A stretch of DNA of 64,000 nt from an uncultured cyanobacterium (GTDB lineage Bacteria; Cyanobacteriota; Cyanobacteriia; PCC-6307; Cyanobiaceae): the NCBI GenBank assembly GCA_903917565.1, contig CAIXBB010000045.1:114810-178809 (forward strand), read 5' to 3'. The notes below the pieces were generated by a model. That model ran no database searches. It was not told where the DNA came from and worked only from the letters and a program-made list of their open reading frames with translations. Positions within the stretch are counted from its first letter, which is position 1; the number at the start of each line of letters is the position of its first letter. Of the stretch, positions 55,970-64,000 are shown piece by piece. The position numbers were made by a program, and so were the translations under genes.

Positions 55970-58300
55970 ATGCTGAGAGTGGCGCCGGATCCAGGTTCCT
56001 CTCCGGTGGCCTACGCCTCGGTCCCAGTTTCTGATGCGGATGGGACGCTGGAGGCCGTGGCCTCCGTCTTACCCGAGCGCAGCTACGGCGTGCCGCTGCC
56101 GGCCTGGCTGCGCCAGAGCCTCCAGCAACTTCAGCCCGCAGGAGCCGAGTTGCGCCCCGTCGATCCCGAAGCCCTGGTGGCCACGGCCTTCGACTTCGCC
56201 TATCAGCTCCACGACGGCCAGTTCCGGGCCAGCGGCGAGCCTTACATCGTCCATCCGATTGCCGTTGCCGGTCTGCTGCGCGACATCGGTGCCAGCGCGG
56301 CGGTGATCGCCGCCGGCTTCCTCCACGACGTGGTGGAGGACACCCAGGTCACCCCCGAGGAGATCGAGGTCCGCTTCGGCGAGGAAGTGCGCGCCCTGGT
56401 GGAGGGGGTCACGAAACTGGGCGGCATCCATTTCACCAACCGCACCGAAGCCCAGGCGGAGAACCTGCGGCGCATGTTCCTGGCCATGGCCAGCGATATC
56501 CGGGTGGTGCTTGTCAAGCTGGCCGATCGCCTGCACAACATGCGCACCCTCGGGGCTCTCAAGCCCGAGAAGCAGCAGCGCATCGCCAGGGAAACCCGCG
56601 ACATCTACGCCCCCCTGGCCAACCGGCTGGGCATCGGTCGCTTCAAGTGGGAACTGGAGGATCTGGCCTTCAAGGTGCTGGAGCCCGAGTCCTACCGCGA
56701 CGTGCAGCAGCAGGTCGCCACCAAGCGCAGCGAACGGGAGGAGCGGCTGGGGGCCACGGTGCAGCTGCTGCGAGATCGGCTCGCCGCTGCAGGTCTGCAG
56801 GACTGCGAGGTGAGTGGCCGGCCCAAGCACCTCTATGGCATCTGGAGCAAGATGCAGCGCCAGCAGAAGGCCTTCCACGAGATCTACGACGTGGCGGCGC
56901 TGCGGATCCTCTGCCCGATCGTGGAGAGCTGCTACCGGGCCCTGGCGGTGGTGCATGACATCTTCCGGCCGATCCCCGGCCGCTTCAAGGACTACATCGG
57001 CCTGCCCAAGCCCAACGGGTATCAGTCGCTGCACACCGCCGTGATCGGCCGCCACCGGCCGATCGAGGTGCAGATCCGCACCACTGACATGCACCAGGTG
57101 GCCGAGTACGGCATCGCCGCCCACTGGAAGTACAAGGAGGGGGGCTCGCCGGCGGCCGGCGACACGGAGCGGTTCAACTGGCTGCGGCAACTGGTCGACT
57201 GGCAGAAGGACGACGGCGGCGAGGACAGCAGCGACTTCCTGGCCTCGATCAAGGAGGACCTCTTCGACGAGGAGGTGTTCGTGTTCACCCCCAAAGGGGA
57301 CGTGGTTGGGTTGCGCAAGGGTTCCACCGCCGTCGACTTCGCCTTCCGCATCCACTCGGAGGTGGGCAACCACTGCCAGGGCGTGCGCATCAACGACCGC
57401 CTCTGTCCCCTGGCCACCCCCCTGCAGAACGGGGACTTCGTGCAGGTGATCACCGCCAAGAACGCCCACCCGAGCCTGGACTGGCTCAACTTCGTGGCCA
57501 CCCCCACGGCCCGCAACCGCATCCGGGGCTGGTACAAGCGCAGCCACCGCGACGACAACATCCAGCGGGGCACCGAGATGCTCGAGCGGGAGCTGGGTCG
57601 CGACGGCTTCGACGCCCTGCTCAATGGTGAGGCGATCGCCCGGGTGGCGAAACGCTGCAACCTGGTGGGTACGGAGGATCTGCTGGCCGCCGTGGGGTTC
57701 GGGGGCGTCACCCTGCAGCAGGTGCTGAACCGCCTGCGGGAGGAGGTGCGACTGAGCACCGCCGCCGCCACCCCCGCGCCCAGCAACGAAGAGGTGGCGG
57801 CCGGCGTGGCGACGGCCCAGCCGCGCCATGCCCCCCATGGGCACCACTCGAACAGCCCGATCCTTGGGCTGGAGGGACTGGAGTATCGCCTGGGCGGCTG
57901 CTGCAGCCCCCTGCCTGGCGAGGGGATCGTGGGCACCGTGGCCCTGGGCAACCACGGCATCACCATCCACCGCCAGGACTGCGCGAACGTGCCCCAGGTG
58001 CCGGCCGAACGGCGGTTGCCGGTGCGCTGGAACCCACTCGGCGAGTCGCAGCAGCGGCGTTATCCCGTGCGGCTGCGGATCGAGGTGCTCGATCGGGTGG
58101 GCGTGCTCAAGGACATTCTGATGCGCCTCTCCGACCACCGCATCAACGTCAGTGATGCCAGGGTGCGCACCAGTGCCGGCAAGCCGGCCCGCATCGATCT
58201 GCGGGTCGAGCTGCTCAGTGCGGCCCAGTTGCGAACCAGCATGGACCAGATCCGCTCGATGGCCGACGTGCTCGATCTCTGCCGTACCGGCATCGGCTGA
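55970..58300 (+). CDS. spoT: Bifunctional (p)ppGpp synthetase/hydrolase (Rel/SpoT)
   Basis: A 776-residue stringent-response enzyme. The HD hydrolase domain (about 65-215) has an intact HD pair in AGFLHDVVEDTQVT. The synthetase domain (about 240-390) has the RPKHLYGIWSKM segment and GRFKDYIGLPKPNGYQSLHTAV. A TGS domain follows (about 432-495: VFVFTPKGDVVGLRKGSTAVDFAF), and an ACT domain lies at the C-terminus (about 697-776). Both active sites look functional. The ATG at 55970 fits the usual length; an adjacent in-frame GTG at 55967 is equally possible. The frame is open another 120 bases upstream without homology. Confidence 0.96.
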   Translation: MLRVAPDPGSSPVAYASVPVSDADGTLEAVASVLPERSYGVPLPAWLRQSLQQLQPAGAELRPVDPEALVATAFDFAYQLHDGQFRASGEPYIVHPIAVAGLLRDIGASAAVIAAGFLHDVVEDTQVTPEEIEVRFGEEVRALVEGVTKLGGIHFTNRTEAQAENLRRMFLAMASDIRVVLVKLADRLHNMRTLGALKPEKQQRIARETRDIYAPLANRLGIGRFKWELEDLAFKVLEPESYRDVQQQVATKRSEREERLGATVQLLRDRLAAAGLQDCEVSGRPKHLYGIWSKMQRQQKAFHEIYDVAALRILCPIVESCYRALAVVHDIFRPIPGRFKDYIGLPKPNGYQSLHTAVIGRHRPIEVQIRTTDMHQVAEYGIAAHWKYKEGGSPAAGDTERFNWLRQLVDWQKDDGGEDSSDFLASIKEDLFDEEVFVFTPKGDVVGLRKGSTAVDFAFRIHSEVGNHCQGVRINDRLCPLATPLQNGDFVQVITAKNAHPSLDWLNFVATPTARNRIRGWYKRSHRDDNIQRGTEMLERELGRDGFDALLNGEAIARVAKRCNLVGTEDLLAAVGFGGVTLQQVLNRLREEVRLSTAAATPAPSNEEVAAGVATAQPRHAPHGHHSNSPILGLEGLEYRLGGCCSPLPGEGIVGTVALGNHGITIHRQDCANVPQVPAERRLPVRWNPLGESQQRRYPVRLRIEVLDRVGVLKDILMRLSDHRINVSDARVRTSAGKPARIDLRVELLSAAQLRTSMDQIRSMADVLDLCRTGIG

Positions 58301-58353
58301 TCCATCAAGCGACGTCAGAACCAGGATGCAGCCGGTCACCGTGCGGAGCGGGG

Positions 58354-58878
58354 TCAAGAAGCTGAGGGCTCCTGCCTGACATGGGGCATCAGGAAGGCCA
58401 TGAAATCCGCTTTCCCGAGAGGCACTCCCAGCATCCGCAGAATGGAATAGGTGGTTATGATGTGGAAGTAGAAGTTGGGGATCCAGAAGTCGCTGACGAA
58501 CAGCCGGACCGATGTTTCGGTGTAAAGCCCGGGGCCAAGCGTTGTGTGTTTGATCTCGTCCAGCCTGACATCGTCGCCATCGATGCTCTGCAGCAGAGCC
58601 TGGGTGGATGCGATGTGGGAGCGAGCAAGGCTCATGGTTGAAACGTCTGGATCCAGGTTGTCATTGGCTTGGCCGGTGCACCATTGGGCAAATCCCCTGG
58701 GTTGGTTGCAGGCAAAGGCGATCTGGGTGCCCAGCGGGAGCATGTCGGGGGCCAGTCGTGCCTGTAGCGAGGCGTCGATGTCGGGAAGGTGGGCTTCGGC
58801 TTTGGCCAGAATCGAACCAAGAGACTCCAGGCGTGTGCAGAAGATGCGCTGAATCTCGTTGATTTCGTTGTTCCCCAT
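58354..58878 (-). CDS. DUF1993 family protein
   Basis: A 174-residue helical protein matching the DUF1993 pattern: LARLAPDMLPLGTQI-type N-terminal helices, FACNQPRGFAQW and the C-terminal FWIPNFYFHIITTYSILRMLGVPLGKADFM. The family has a DinB-like four-helix fold and no known function. It is convergent with the Rel gene and its codon use is somewhat less GC-biased than the neighbours. The gap to the next gene is 72 bases. Confidence 0.88.
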   Translation of the reverse strand: MGNNEINEIQRIFCTRLESLGSILAKAEAHLPDIDASLQARLAPDMLPLGTQIAFACNQPRGFAQWCTGQANDNLDPDVSTMSLARSHIASTQALLQSIDGDDVRLDEIKHTTLGPGLYTETSVRLFVSDFWIPNFYFHIITTYSILRMLGVPLGKADFMAFLMPHVRQEPSAS

Positions 58879-58950
58879 GGGGCGCTGCCAGACCTCTTGA
58901 TTTTGTCTAACAGATCCGGCGAGGAGAGGGAACGGAATCCAGCTCTGGAC

Positions 58951-61068
58951 TCACTTCATGATCAGCACGTCCACCCCGGGCGTGCGACCGCGCACCATCA
59001 CACCCACGTCGTGGTCGCTGCGGTGGAACTGAAGATTGATCTCCTCCACTCCCAGCCTCAGCCCGTTGATGTCCAGGAGGTTGAGCCCCCTTGGCAGGCA
59101 GGGATTGTGCAGGCGCACCTGCACCCTGCTGCTGCCGTGCTCCCGCTCGATCGCCATGCCGGTGATCGCCTCCAGCAGGCCGAACACGCTGGCGCTGGCC
59201 CAGGCCTGGGGGCTGCAGGCCACCGGGTAGAAGGTGGGTCCCTCCTCCTCCCGGCGCGGGAAGCCGCAGAACAGCTCCGGCAACTGGAACATCGGCACGG
59301 CACTGGCGGTCTCGAACAGGCCGGTGAGGATCTGCAGGGCCTCGGAGCGGTGGCCGTAACGGGCCAGACCCATGCCGATCAGGGCGTTGTCGTGGGGCCA
59401 GACGGAGCCGTTGTGGTAGCTCATCGGGTTGTAGCGGCTTTCCCGCTCATCCAGGGTGCGAACGCCCCAGCCGTTGAAGCTGGTGGGGGCCATCAGCTGC
59501 CGGGCGACAGCCGCCGCCGCCTCCGTGGTGGCGATGCCGGTCCAGAGGCAGTGCCCGGCATTCGACGTCCGTACCTGACAGGGGCGGCCTTCGCCATCGA
59601 GGGCCAGGGCATAGGAATCGATCGAGGGCGTCCAGAAGGCCTGGTGGAAGCGGTGGCGCAGGGCGGCGGCCTCCTCCAGCAGCCTTTCCGCTCCCGAGGG
59701 TCTGCCCAGGCGGTGAAGAATCGAGGCGAGCGAGCGGCGGGCGCCGTAGGCGTAGGCCTGCACTTCGCAGAGGGCGATCGAGCCCTCGGCCAATCGACCA
59801 TCGGCATGGTGGATGGAGTCGTCGGAATCCTTCCAGCCCTGGTTGCGCAGGCCGTTCTCGGCCACCCGCAGGTAACGCAGGAAGCCATCGAAGCTGCGGG
59901 CTTCCGCCCTGTGGATCCAGGCCATGGCCGCCTCCAGTTCAGGCAGCAGTCCGGCAACGAAATCCTGATCATCACTGCGGCAAAGATAATCGCCCGCCAG
60001 CATCAGAAACAAGGGCGTGGAGTCGACGGCGCCGTAATACCTCGAGAACGGAACTTCTCCAAGCGCCGCCATCTCCCCCAGCCGTGACTCATGCAGGATC
60101 TTGCCCGGCTCTTCGTCGTGGGCGGGATCATCGACAAGGGCCTGGCGGCTGGCCAGGTAGCCCAGCACGCCCCGCGCCAGCCGTGGTTCCACCATCAGCA
60201 TCTGGCGCGCCGTGATCAGGCCGTCACGGCCGAAGGGACAGCTGAACCAGGGGACCCCGGCGTAGGGGTAGAGGCCATCCTCGACCTGGCTGGCCAGCAG
60301 GTGCACGTCGGAGAAGGAGCGCATCAACCAGCTGTTGAAGGCCGGGTTGTCGCTGACCACCGAAGCGGCGCTGCGCCGGGCGTCCCGGAAGCGCTGGATC
60401 GTGGCGGCCATGGCGGCGTTGTAGTGATCCTCCGCGCCCAGCGGCGCGGAACCAGGGTGGAAATCCAGCACCAGGAAGATCCGTCGGGTCTGCCTGGGCT
60501 CCAGGGTCATCTGCAGGCTGATGTGCTCCTCACCCACGTCCTGCACGGGATCGCTCAGGCGCAGGAGCGTCACCCGATCCTCCCCATCCAGGCCCCTGTA
60601 GATGAGCTCCAGGGTGCCGTCCACGCCGCGACGAACGGTGCGGCCACGCTCTGACCTGTGATAGCCGCGAACCTCGAAGATGTCGCGGAAGTCCGCATCG
60701 AGGTGCAGGGTCAGCGGCATCTCGACGGGCCGGTCCCCATAGCTGGTGAAGCAGAACTGCTGCAGGCAGGCGGTGGCGGTCAGGACGGTGCTGCGTTCCA
60801 GATGGATCGTCATCGCCGCGGAACCTTCGGCACTGCCGCCGTTGTTGCTGAGATGGCTCACGAGCACCCCCACCGACCCACGCTCGGTGGCGCTCAGCAC
60901 CAGCGGCGCTCGCCCCCACAGCAATACCTGCAGCCGGCTGACATGACGGGTGCCGCGGTGGAAGATGCCGGCATCGTGCTGGAGGTCCGGGCAGATCTCG
61001 CCACGGGAATCCAGGATCGCGAAGGTTTCCTCGTTTTTGAGGACGAAGGGAGGCAGCGGATCAGGCAT
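58951..61068 (-). CDS. Amylo-alpha-1,6-glucosidase (glycogen debranching-type, GDE)
   Basis: A 705-residue protein. The N-terminal beta-sandwich (about 1-220) begins FVLKNEETFAILDSRGEI and contains GIFHRGTRHVSRLQV. The catalytic (alpha/alpha)6 barrel carries the family segments VPWFSCPFGRDGLITARQML, RLGEMAALGEVPFSRYYGAVDSTPLF and MSYHNGSVWPHDNALI. The second contains the usual substrate-binding Tyr/Asp residues. It probably removes alpha-1,6-linked glucose or acts on a related oligosaccharide. Its start region overlaps the end of the upstream glycosyltransferase by 8 bases. Confidence 0.93.
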   Translation of the reverse strand: MPDPLPPFVLKNEETFAILDSRGEICPDLQHDAGIFHRGTRHVSRLQVLLWGRAPLVLSATERGSVGVLVSHLSNNGGSAEGSAAMTIHLERSTVLTATACLQQFCFTSYGDRPVEMPLTLHLDADFRDIFEVRGYHRSERGRTVRRGVDGTLELIYRGLDGEDRVTLLRLSDPVQDVGEEHISLQMTLEPRQTRRIFLVLDFHPGSAPLGAEDHYNAAMAATIQRFRDARRSAASVVSDNPAFNSWLMRSFSDVHLLASQVEDGLYPYAGVPWFSCPFGRDGLITARQMLMVEPRLARGVLGYLASRQALVDDPAHDEEPGKILHESRLGEMAALGEVPFSRYYGAVDSTPLFLMLAGDYLCRSDDQDFVAGLLPELEAAMAWIHRAEARSFDGFLRYLRVAENGLRNQGWKDSDDSIHHADGRLAEGSIALCEVQAYAYGARRSLASILHRLGRPSGAERLLEEAAALRHRFHQAFWTPSIDSYALALDGEGRPCQVRTSNAGHCLWTGIATTEAAAAVARQLMAPTSFNGWGVRTLDERESRYNPMSYHNGSVWPHDNALIGMGLARYGHRSEALQILTGLFETASAVPMFQLPELFCGFPRREEEGPTFYPVACSPQAWASASVFGLLEAITGMAIEREHGSSRVQVRLHNPCLPRGLNLLDINGLRLGVEEINLQFHRSDHDVGVMVRGRTPGVDVLIMK

Positions 61069-62131
61069 GCACCGGAGTCCGGTGAGCGGGGCTGTGGCAG
61101 CGACGGGCCTGGATCAGGTGCCGGTAGAGCTGTTCGTAGTCCTCGGCCTGGCGACTGACAGAGAAACACACCTCGAAGTGGCTGCGGATCCGTGATCGAT
61201 CCAGCTGTTCCAGCTGGCCGACCGCGGCGATGGCCTCCTCGATCGAGGCCACCAGGAAGCCGTTGACTCCCTGGCGGATCACTTCGGGGGTCGAACCGTT
61301 GCGCCAGGCGATCACCGGGGTGCCGCAGGCGTTGGCCTCGATCATCACAAGGCCGAAAGGCTCGGGCCAGTCGATCGGAAACAACAGGGCGAGCGCATGG
61401 CCCAGCAGATCCTGCTTGCCGGCATCATCCACTTCACCAATGAACTCCACCAGTGGGTTGTTGCGCAGCAGCGGCTCGATCTGTTCGTGAAAGTAGGTGG
61501 TATCAACCGGATCGATCTTGGCGGCGACCTTCAATGGCAGGCCCACCGCAGTGGCGATCGCGATGGCGCGATCCAGCCGTTTTTCCGGTGAGATGCGGCC
61601 GACGAAGGCCAGGTAGGGGCTGGGTGTGGCTTGGTAGCGATAGAGATCGTTGGGCAGCCCGTGATACACGGTTCCGAGCCAGTTGGCCTCAGGCACCGGC
61701 AGGCGCTGGTTTTCGGAGATCGAGACCAGGGGCACTCGATGGAAGTGGGCGTAGAGCAGCTTCTGCTCAGGGGAATGGAGGGGGCCGTGCACAGTGCTCA
61801 GATGGGGCACTCCAAGAAGATCTGACAGCGGGAAATGGAAGTGACCGTTGTGAAAATGGAGGACGTCGCAGTCATCGAGTTGCCTGATCACATGGTCGAG
61901 CTGGATCTGATTGTGCACCGTGGCGTCAGCCACCTGACCGCTCAGGCGCAGGGCCTGGGGGACGCACGGGAAAAGCTGAGCACTGGTCAGGGAGTCACCG
62001 CTGGCAAACAGGACCACCTCATGGCCGCGCCGTACCAGTTCTTCGGTGAGATAGTGAACGACCCTTTCGGTCCCTCCATAGCCGACAGGCGGAACCCTCT
62101 CATGGAGGGTTGAAATCTGCGCGATTCTCAT
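61061..62131 (-). CDS. GT4-family glycosyltransferase
   Basis: A 356-residue GT-B enzyme. The N-terminus is MRIAQISTLHERVPPVGYGGTERVV, with the Gly-rich acceptor loop. The C-terminal half has VGRISPEKRLDRAI and the nucleotide-sugar motif EPFGLVMIEANACGTPVIAWRNGSTPEVI, where the first Glu of the E-x7-E pair is typical of retaining GT4 enzymes. I chose the ATG at 62131, which matches related N-termini; the frame is open 24 residues further upstream. It is operonic with the amylo-glucosidase, a pairing common in bacteria and suggestive of a glucan or glucoside pathway. Confidence 0.94.
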   Translation of the reverse strand: MRIAQISTLHERVPPVGYGGTERVVHYLTEELVRRGHEVVLFASGDSLTSAQLFPCVPQALRLSGQVADATVHNQIQLDHVIRQLDDCDVLHFHNGHFHFPLSDLLGVPHLSTVHGPLHSPEQKLLYAHFHRVPLVSISENQRLPVPEANWLGTVYHGLPNDLYRYQATPSPYLAFVGRISPEKRLDRAIAIATAVGLPLKVAAKIDPVDTTYFHEQIEPLLRNNPLVEFIGEVDDAGKQDLLGHALALLFPIDWPEPFGLVMIEANACGTPVIAWRNGSTPEVIRQGVNGFLVASIEEAIAAVGQLEQLDRSRIRSHFEVCFSVSRQAEDYEQLYRHLIQARRCHSPAHRTPVHA

Positions 62132-62573
62132 CTCTTCACTTTCCTGTTTCAGTTCTTCGCTCACTAAAACTCTATCCGGAAATCCATGGCCGGAAGGTTG
62201 CACAGCAGATTTGCTGCAAGTTGCTCAGAAGATCATCCTGCTGACCTGGCCGATGGGGCCGATCGCCAGGCTGGCAAGGACAACATTGCTGATAAGCACA
62301 GGAGAGTTGTCGCGCTTGAGAGAAACAACCACCCCCGTCTTGCAGCGCAACGGAAACATCTGGCGGCGGCCCTGGGCTCCATCACGCGCTCCTGTACGCC
62401 ATGACGTGTGAGCTGGGGCACGCGGATGAGCCCTGGCGGATTCCAGGTGCTTGCACCGGGCGTCAGGATCCACGGCGTCTCGGTCTACGGCTATTCCAGG
62501 CGCATCACCAGGCACAAGATCGGCAGCTCAGAGTCATGCATTCACACCCATGTCAATGAGCCATGGAGGCCAG
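62132..62573. other. 442-base stretch without a convincing gene
   Basis: Short frames on both strands have unusual composition and no recognisable family. A minus-strand frame ending at 62225 finishes with a hydrophobic segment but has no ribosome-binding site or homology that I can see. GC content is lower than in the genes to the left. A small inverted repeat (GGTGCTTGCACC, around 62447) is present. The region probably holds the promoter of the GT4 gene. Confidence 0.45.
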
Positions 62574-62840
62574 TCACACTGACGTGGAATCAAGTGCTTT
62601 GGAAACGGTGTCAAGAAAGGCCTCTCCCCAAAGACAGCTCACGACACCTGAAGTGACGACCAAAAGCCCAGTGAGAGTGATCTGAACGATGCTGAGTGGA
62701 GATGCATAACCGGCCGAGAATGGAACAGCGGTTATCAAGGCGCCCATGCCCGCTCCAGCAGCAAATCGTAGAGCCAAGCAGGAGAGTGTCTTCTTCGTGG
62801 GCTTTTCCTCCTGCATCGCTTCTTTGATTGCTTGGATCAT
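62574..62840 (-). CDS. Small membrane protein of unknown function
   Basis: An 88-residue protein: a charged N-terminus (MIQAIKEAMQEEKPTKK) and two predicted membrane helices (about 20-43 and 47-68), with a short C-terminal amphipathic tail. The hydrophobic pattern and balanced composition look like a real protein, but I know no family. It lies in the low-GC tail of the window, next to a pseudogene. Confidence 0.55.
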   Translation of the reverse strand: MIQAIKEAMQEEKPTKKTLSCLALRFAAGAGMGALITAVPFSAGYASPLSIVQITLTGLLVVTSGVVSCLWGEAFLDTVSKALDSTSV

Positions 62841-62883
62841 CCCAATTTACACCGCTCTATCCCAACGGCGCTGCAACCTGTTG

Positions 62884-63209
62884 TCAGCCACGCTCGCGTC
62901 GGTCGTGCATCAGGACGGCGCCGTCGCGTGCTGGGCAGCCGCTCCGGTTCAGAGTCGGACCGTGGACGGCGATGTGGTGGCTGTTTGTCCACGGAATGGT
63001 CTTTCGCGTCGACGACACGACGTACTTCGGCTTATCCTCGAGCTTGACCGCCCACCAGCAGCTTTCCATCATCTCGTAGGTGATGCGGCCCCCGACAGCG
63101 CTCCGCTCTCGCCCATGAGGAGAGCGAAAAGAGCGTGTGTCTCGTTGTCGGCGATACCCTTTCGGGGGTCGGCGCAACCGTCAAGGGTGACGTTGATGCT
63201 GATGGTCAA
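62884..63209 (-). pseudogene. Decayed dihydrofolate-reductase-family (RibD C-terminal-like) gene
   Basis: Reading the minus strand from 63209, the first frame gives LTISINVTLDGCADPRKGIADNETHALF and on to LLMGESGAL, a good match to the N-terminus of small DHFR/RibD-C proteins. At a G-run near 63097 a one-base loss shifts the family sequence to another frame: GRITYEMMES, KPKYVVSSTRKTIPW and NSHH. After that the middle of the domain is missing and only a HGPTL-like end remains before the stop at 62884. There is also no proper start codon. The gene is therefore broken by a frameshift and a deletion. Confidence 0.75.
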
Positions 63210-63379
63210 TAGTCACTTGGTGGCTGGTCTACTCCGAGTTGAGGGGACCGATGGACTGTCGTTCTTCGAGGCTACCTCGCAGTGGCTAACGCTGCCCCTG
63301 AGTGGCAGGCAAGGGGTGTGGTATGCGAGCAGGGAATTGGTGGAGGCGTGTCCACTCGCGTGACATGTTAGCCAGGCTG

Positions 63380-63712
63380 CTACACAGCAAACATATTGTG
63401 TAGAACGTTCAGGCCTTGAAGAAGGGTCTCATCTGGGAGCACCCCTAATCGCTTAACTAGCCGATCTCGACCAACAGCTCGCAACTGATCAGGCACGACA
63501 TGACCATTCTTGTTTTCAAGCCTACAACGAACCCGGAATGGATAGAGATGTCCGCCAGTTGTAAGTGGAGCAATGATGAAGGTGCCCATGTGAGCATTAA
63601 GCTCATCAGGAGACACGATTACACAAGGTCTTGTTTTCTTGATTTCTTGCCCATGATTTGGATTCAAAGAGACAAGAAAGATATCGCCTCGTGAAACGGC
63701 AGTATCAGTCAC
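63380..63712 (-). CDS. mazF: MazF/PemK-family endoribonuclease toxin
   Basis: A 110-residue toxin if started at the GTG at 63712 (113 from the ATG at 63721). It shows the family pattern RGDIFLVSLNPNHGQEIKKTRPCVIVSP, followed by IAPLTTGG and HVVPDQLRAVGRDRLVKRLG, which covers the catalytic Arg and Thr region of MazF/PemK. The GTG overlaps the antitoxin stop codon (GTGA), the usual antitoxin-first coupling. The coding sequence looks complete. Expected action is cleavage of mRNA at short sequence motifs. Confidence 0.9.
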   Translation of the reverse strand: MTDTAVSRGDIFLVSLNPNHGQEIKKTRPCVIVSPDELNAHMGTFIIAPLTTGGHLYPFRVRCRLENKNGHVVPDQLRAVGRDRLVKRLGVLPDETLLQGLNVLHNMFAV

Positions 63713-63861
63713 CACGTCCACTCCTCTTCGTCGAAGCGAGTAGTGGTGACCTCATCCTCCAGCCCCTCTGGCTTAAGAGCCGAAGCTGCTTCTGCCCACC
63801 CGGCACGCGGCTGGGCGGCTGGCCGAATCGTCAGTAGGCCTGGAGCAGCGTGGATTTCCAT
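63709..63861 (-). pseudogene. 5'-truncated MazE/AbrB-type antitoxin
   Basis: From 63861 the minus strand reads MEIHAAPGLLTIRPAAQPRAGWAEAAS and ends in EEEWTW followed by the stop at 63709. The first part is the second half of an AbrB/SpoVT fold (VEI...G-LTIRP). PRAGWAEA and the acidic, Trp-containing tail are the toxin-binding part of MazE-like antitoxins. The first 25-30 residues of the DNA-binding domain are absent because an IS3-family end begins at about 63861-63866. The apparent ATG is probably an old internal codon. Confidence 0.8.
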
Positions 63862-63865
63862 GGCG

Positions 63866-64000
63866 TGGACCCCAAAAGCTGAACCAGCCCTTATGAGAGC
63901 TTCCCTACCGGCCAGACTTGGCCAGGAGAAGCCCCATGAAGCGCAAACGCCACAACCCCGAGCAGATCATCCGCAAGCTGCGCAGCGCCGAGCAGCTGCT
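63866..64000 (+). mobile_element. Left end of an IS3-family insertion sequence (continues beyond window)
   Basis: TGGACCCCAAAAGCTGAACC at 63866 (or TGGCG at 63861) has the form of an IS3-family terminal inverted repeat starting with TG. About 70 bases later the orfA gene begins. The other end is outside the window. The boundary coincides with the point where the antitoxin reading frame loses its family match. Confidence 0.75.
63936..64000 (+). CDS. IS3-family transposase OrfA, N-terminal fragment
   Basis: The ATG at 63936 is preceded by AGGAG at 63924-63928. The 21 visible residues, MKRKRHNPEQIIRKLRSAEQ and one more codon, match the N-terminus of IS3-group OrfA proteins, a helix-turn-helix DNA-binding subunit. 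The gene runs off the end of the window. Whether it is intact cannot be judged. Confidence 0.88.
   Translation, partial: MKRKRHNPEQIIRKLRSAEQL

Noticed and set aside
52615..60087. Several long open frames antisense to glgX, the ABC protein, Rel and the amylo-glucosidase
   Set aside because: All mirror well-supported genes, and their composition is that of GC-driven shadow frames.
62186..62515. Small open frames before the GT4 gene
   Set aside because: Composition is unlike real proteins, there is no ribosome-binding site, and overlapping frames on both strands are equally long.
62746..63363. 205-residue plus-strand open frame
   Set aside because: The same DNA on the minus strand carries recognisable DHFR-family segments. 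The plus-strand translation has no family resemblance.

Overview
The window is about 64 kb of GC-rich DNA (roughly two-thirds G+C by eye) from a cyanobacterium, most likely a Cyanobium-like or coastal/freshwater Synechococcus. The reasons are a cyanobacterial-type alternative terminal oxidase cluster with two DUF2231 partners, a type IV pilus cluster without pilP, a DUF3747 secreted protein, a RNase HI with a C-terminal extension, and a secE-nusG-rplK-rplA-rplJ-rplL block. No tRNA, rRNA or CRISPR array was recognised.

Layout. 1-10.2 kb: tail of an unknown coiled-coil protein, an ABC1 kinase, a GMC oxidoreductase/aldo-keto reductase pair, enolase, glyoxalase I and a ClpB-type disaggregase. 10.2-14.7 kb: secE-nusG and four ribosomal protein genes, with a structured leader before rplK, an SGNH hydrolase inserted between rplA and rplJ, an L10-leader-like element and a strong terminator. 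14.9-22.6 kb: DUF3747 protein, rnhA, pyrD and pilM-N-O-Q. 22.6-29.4 kb: pentapeptide-repeat/TPR protein, a MoxR-DUF58-transglutaminase operon, a CobC/HisC-like aminotransferase and murG. 29.5-36.6 kb: a secreted protein, a two-component system and a second small secreted protein, then pgk on the other strand, then a translationally coupled usp-rbgA-rluD chain.

36.6-46.8 kb (minus strand) is the most interesting block. Eight tightly packed or overlapping genes join an alternative respiratory terminal oxidase (two DUF2231 membrane proteins, CtaC2 lacking the CuA ligands, CtaD2, CtaE2) to a GMC dehydrogenase, a large GH63/MGH1-like glycoside hydrolase and a second GMC dehydrogenase. This reads as a sugar-releasing and sugar-oxidising module wired to a quinol oxidase (inference). 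A type II NADH dehydrogenase and a glucose-dehydrogenase-like SDR lie next to it.

48.5-62.1 kb continues the carbohydrate theme: an EamA transporter, a double-VOC protein, GlgX, an amylo-alpha-1,6-glucosidase and a GT4 glycosyltransferase. Mixed in are a DoxX protein, an orphan double-ATPase ABC protein and a bifunctional Rel/SpoT enzyme. The last 1.9 kb is lower in GC and decaying: a small membrane protein, a frameshifted dihydrofolate-reductase-family pseudogene, and a MazF-type toxin whose antitoxin gene has been cut at its 5' end by an IS3-family element that runs off the window.
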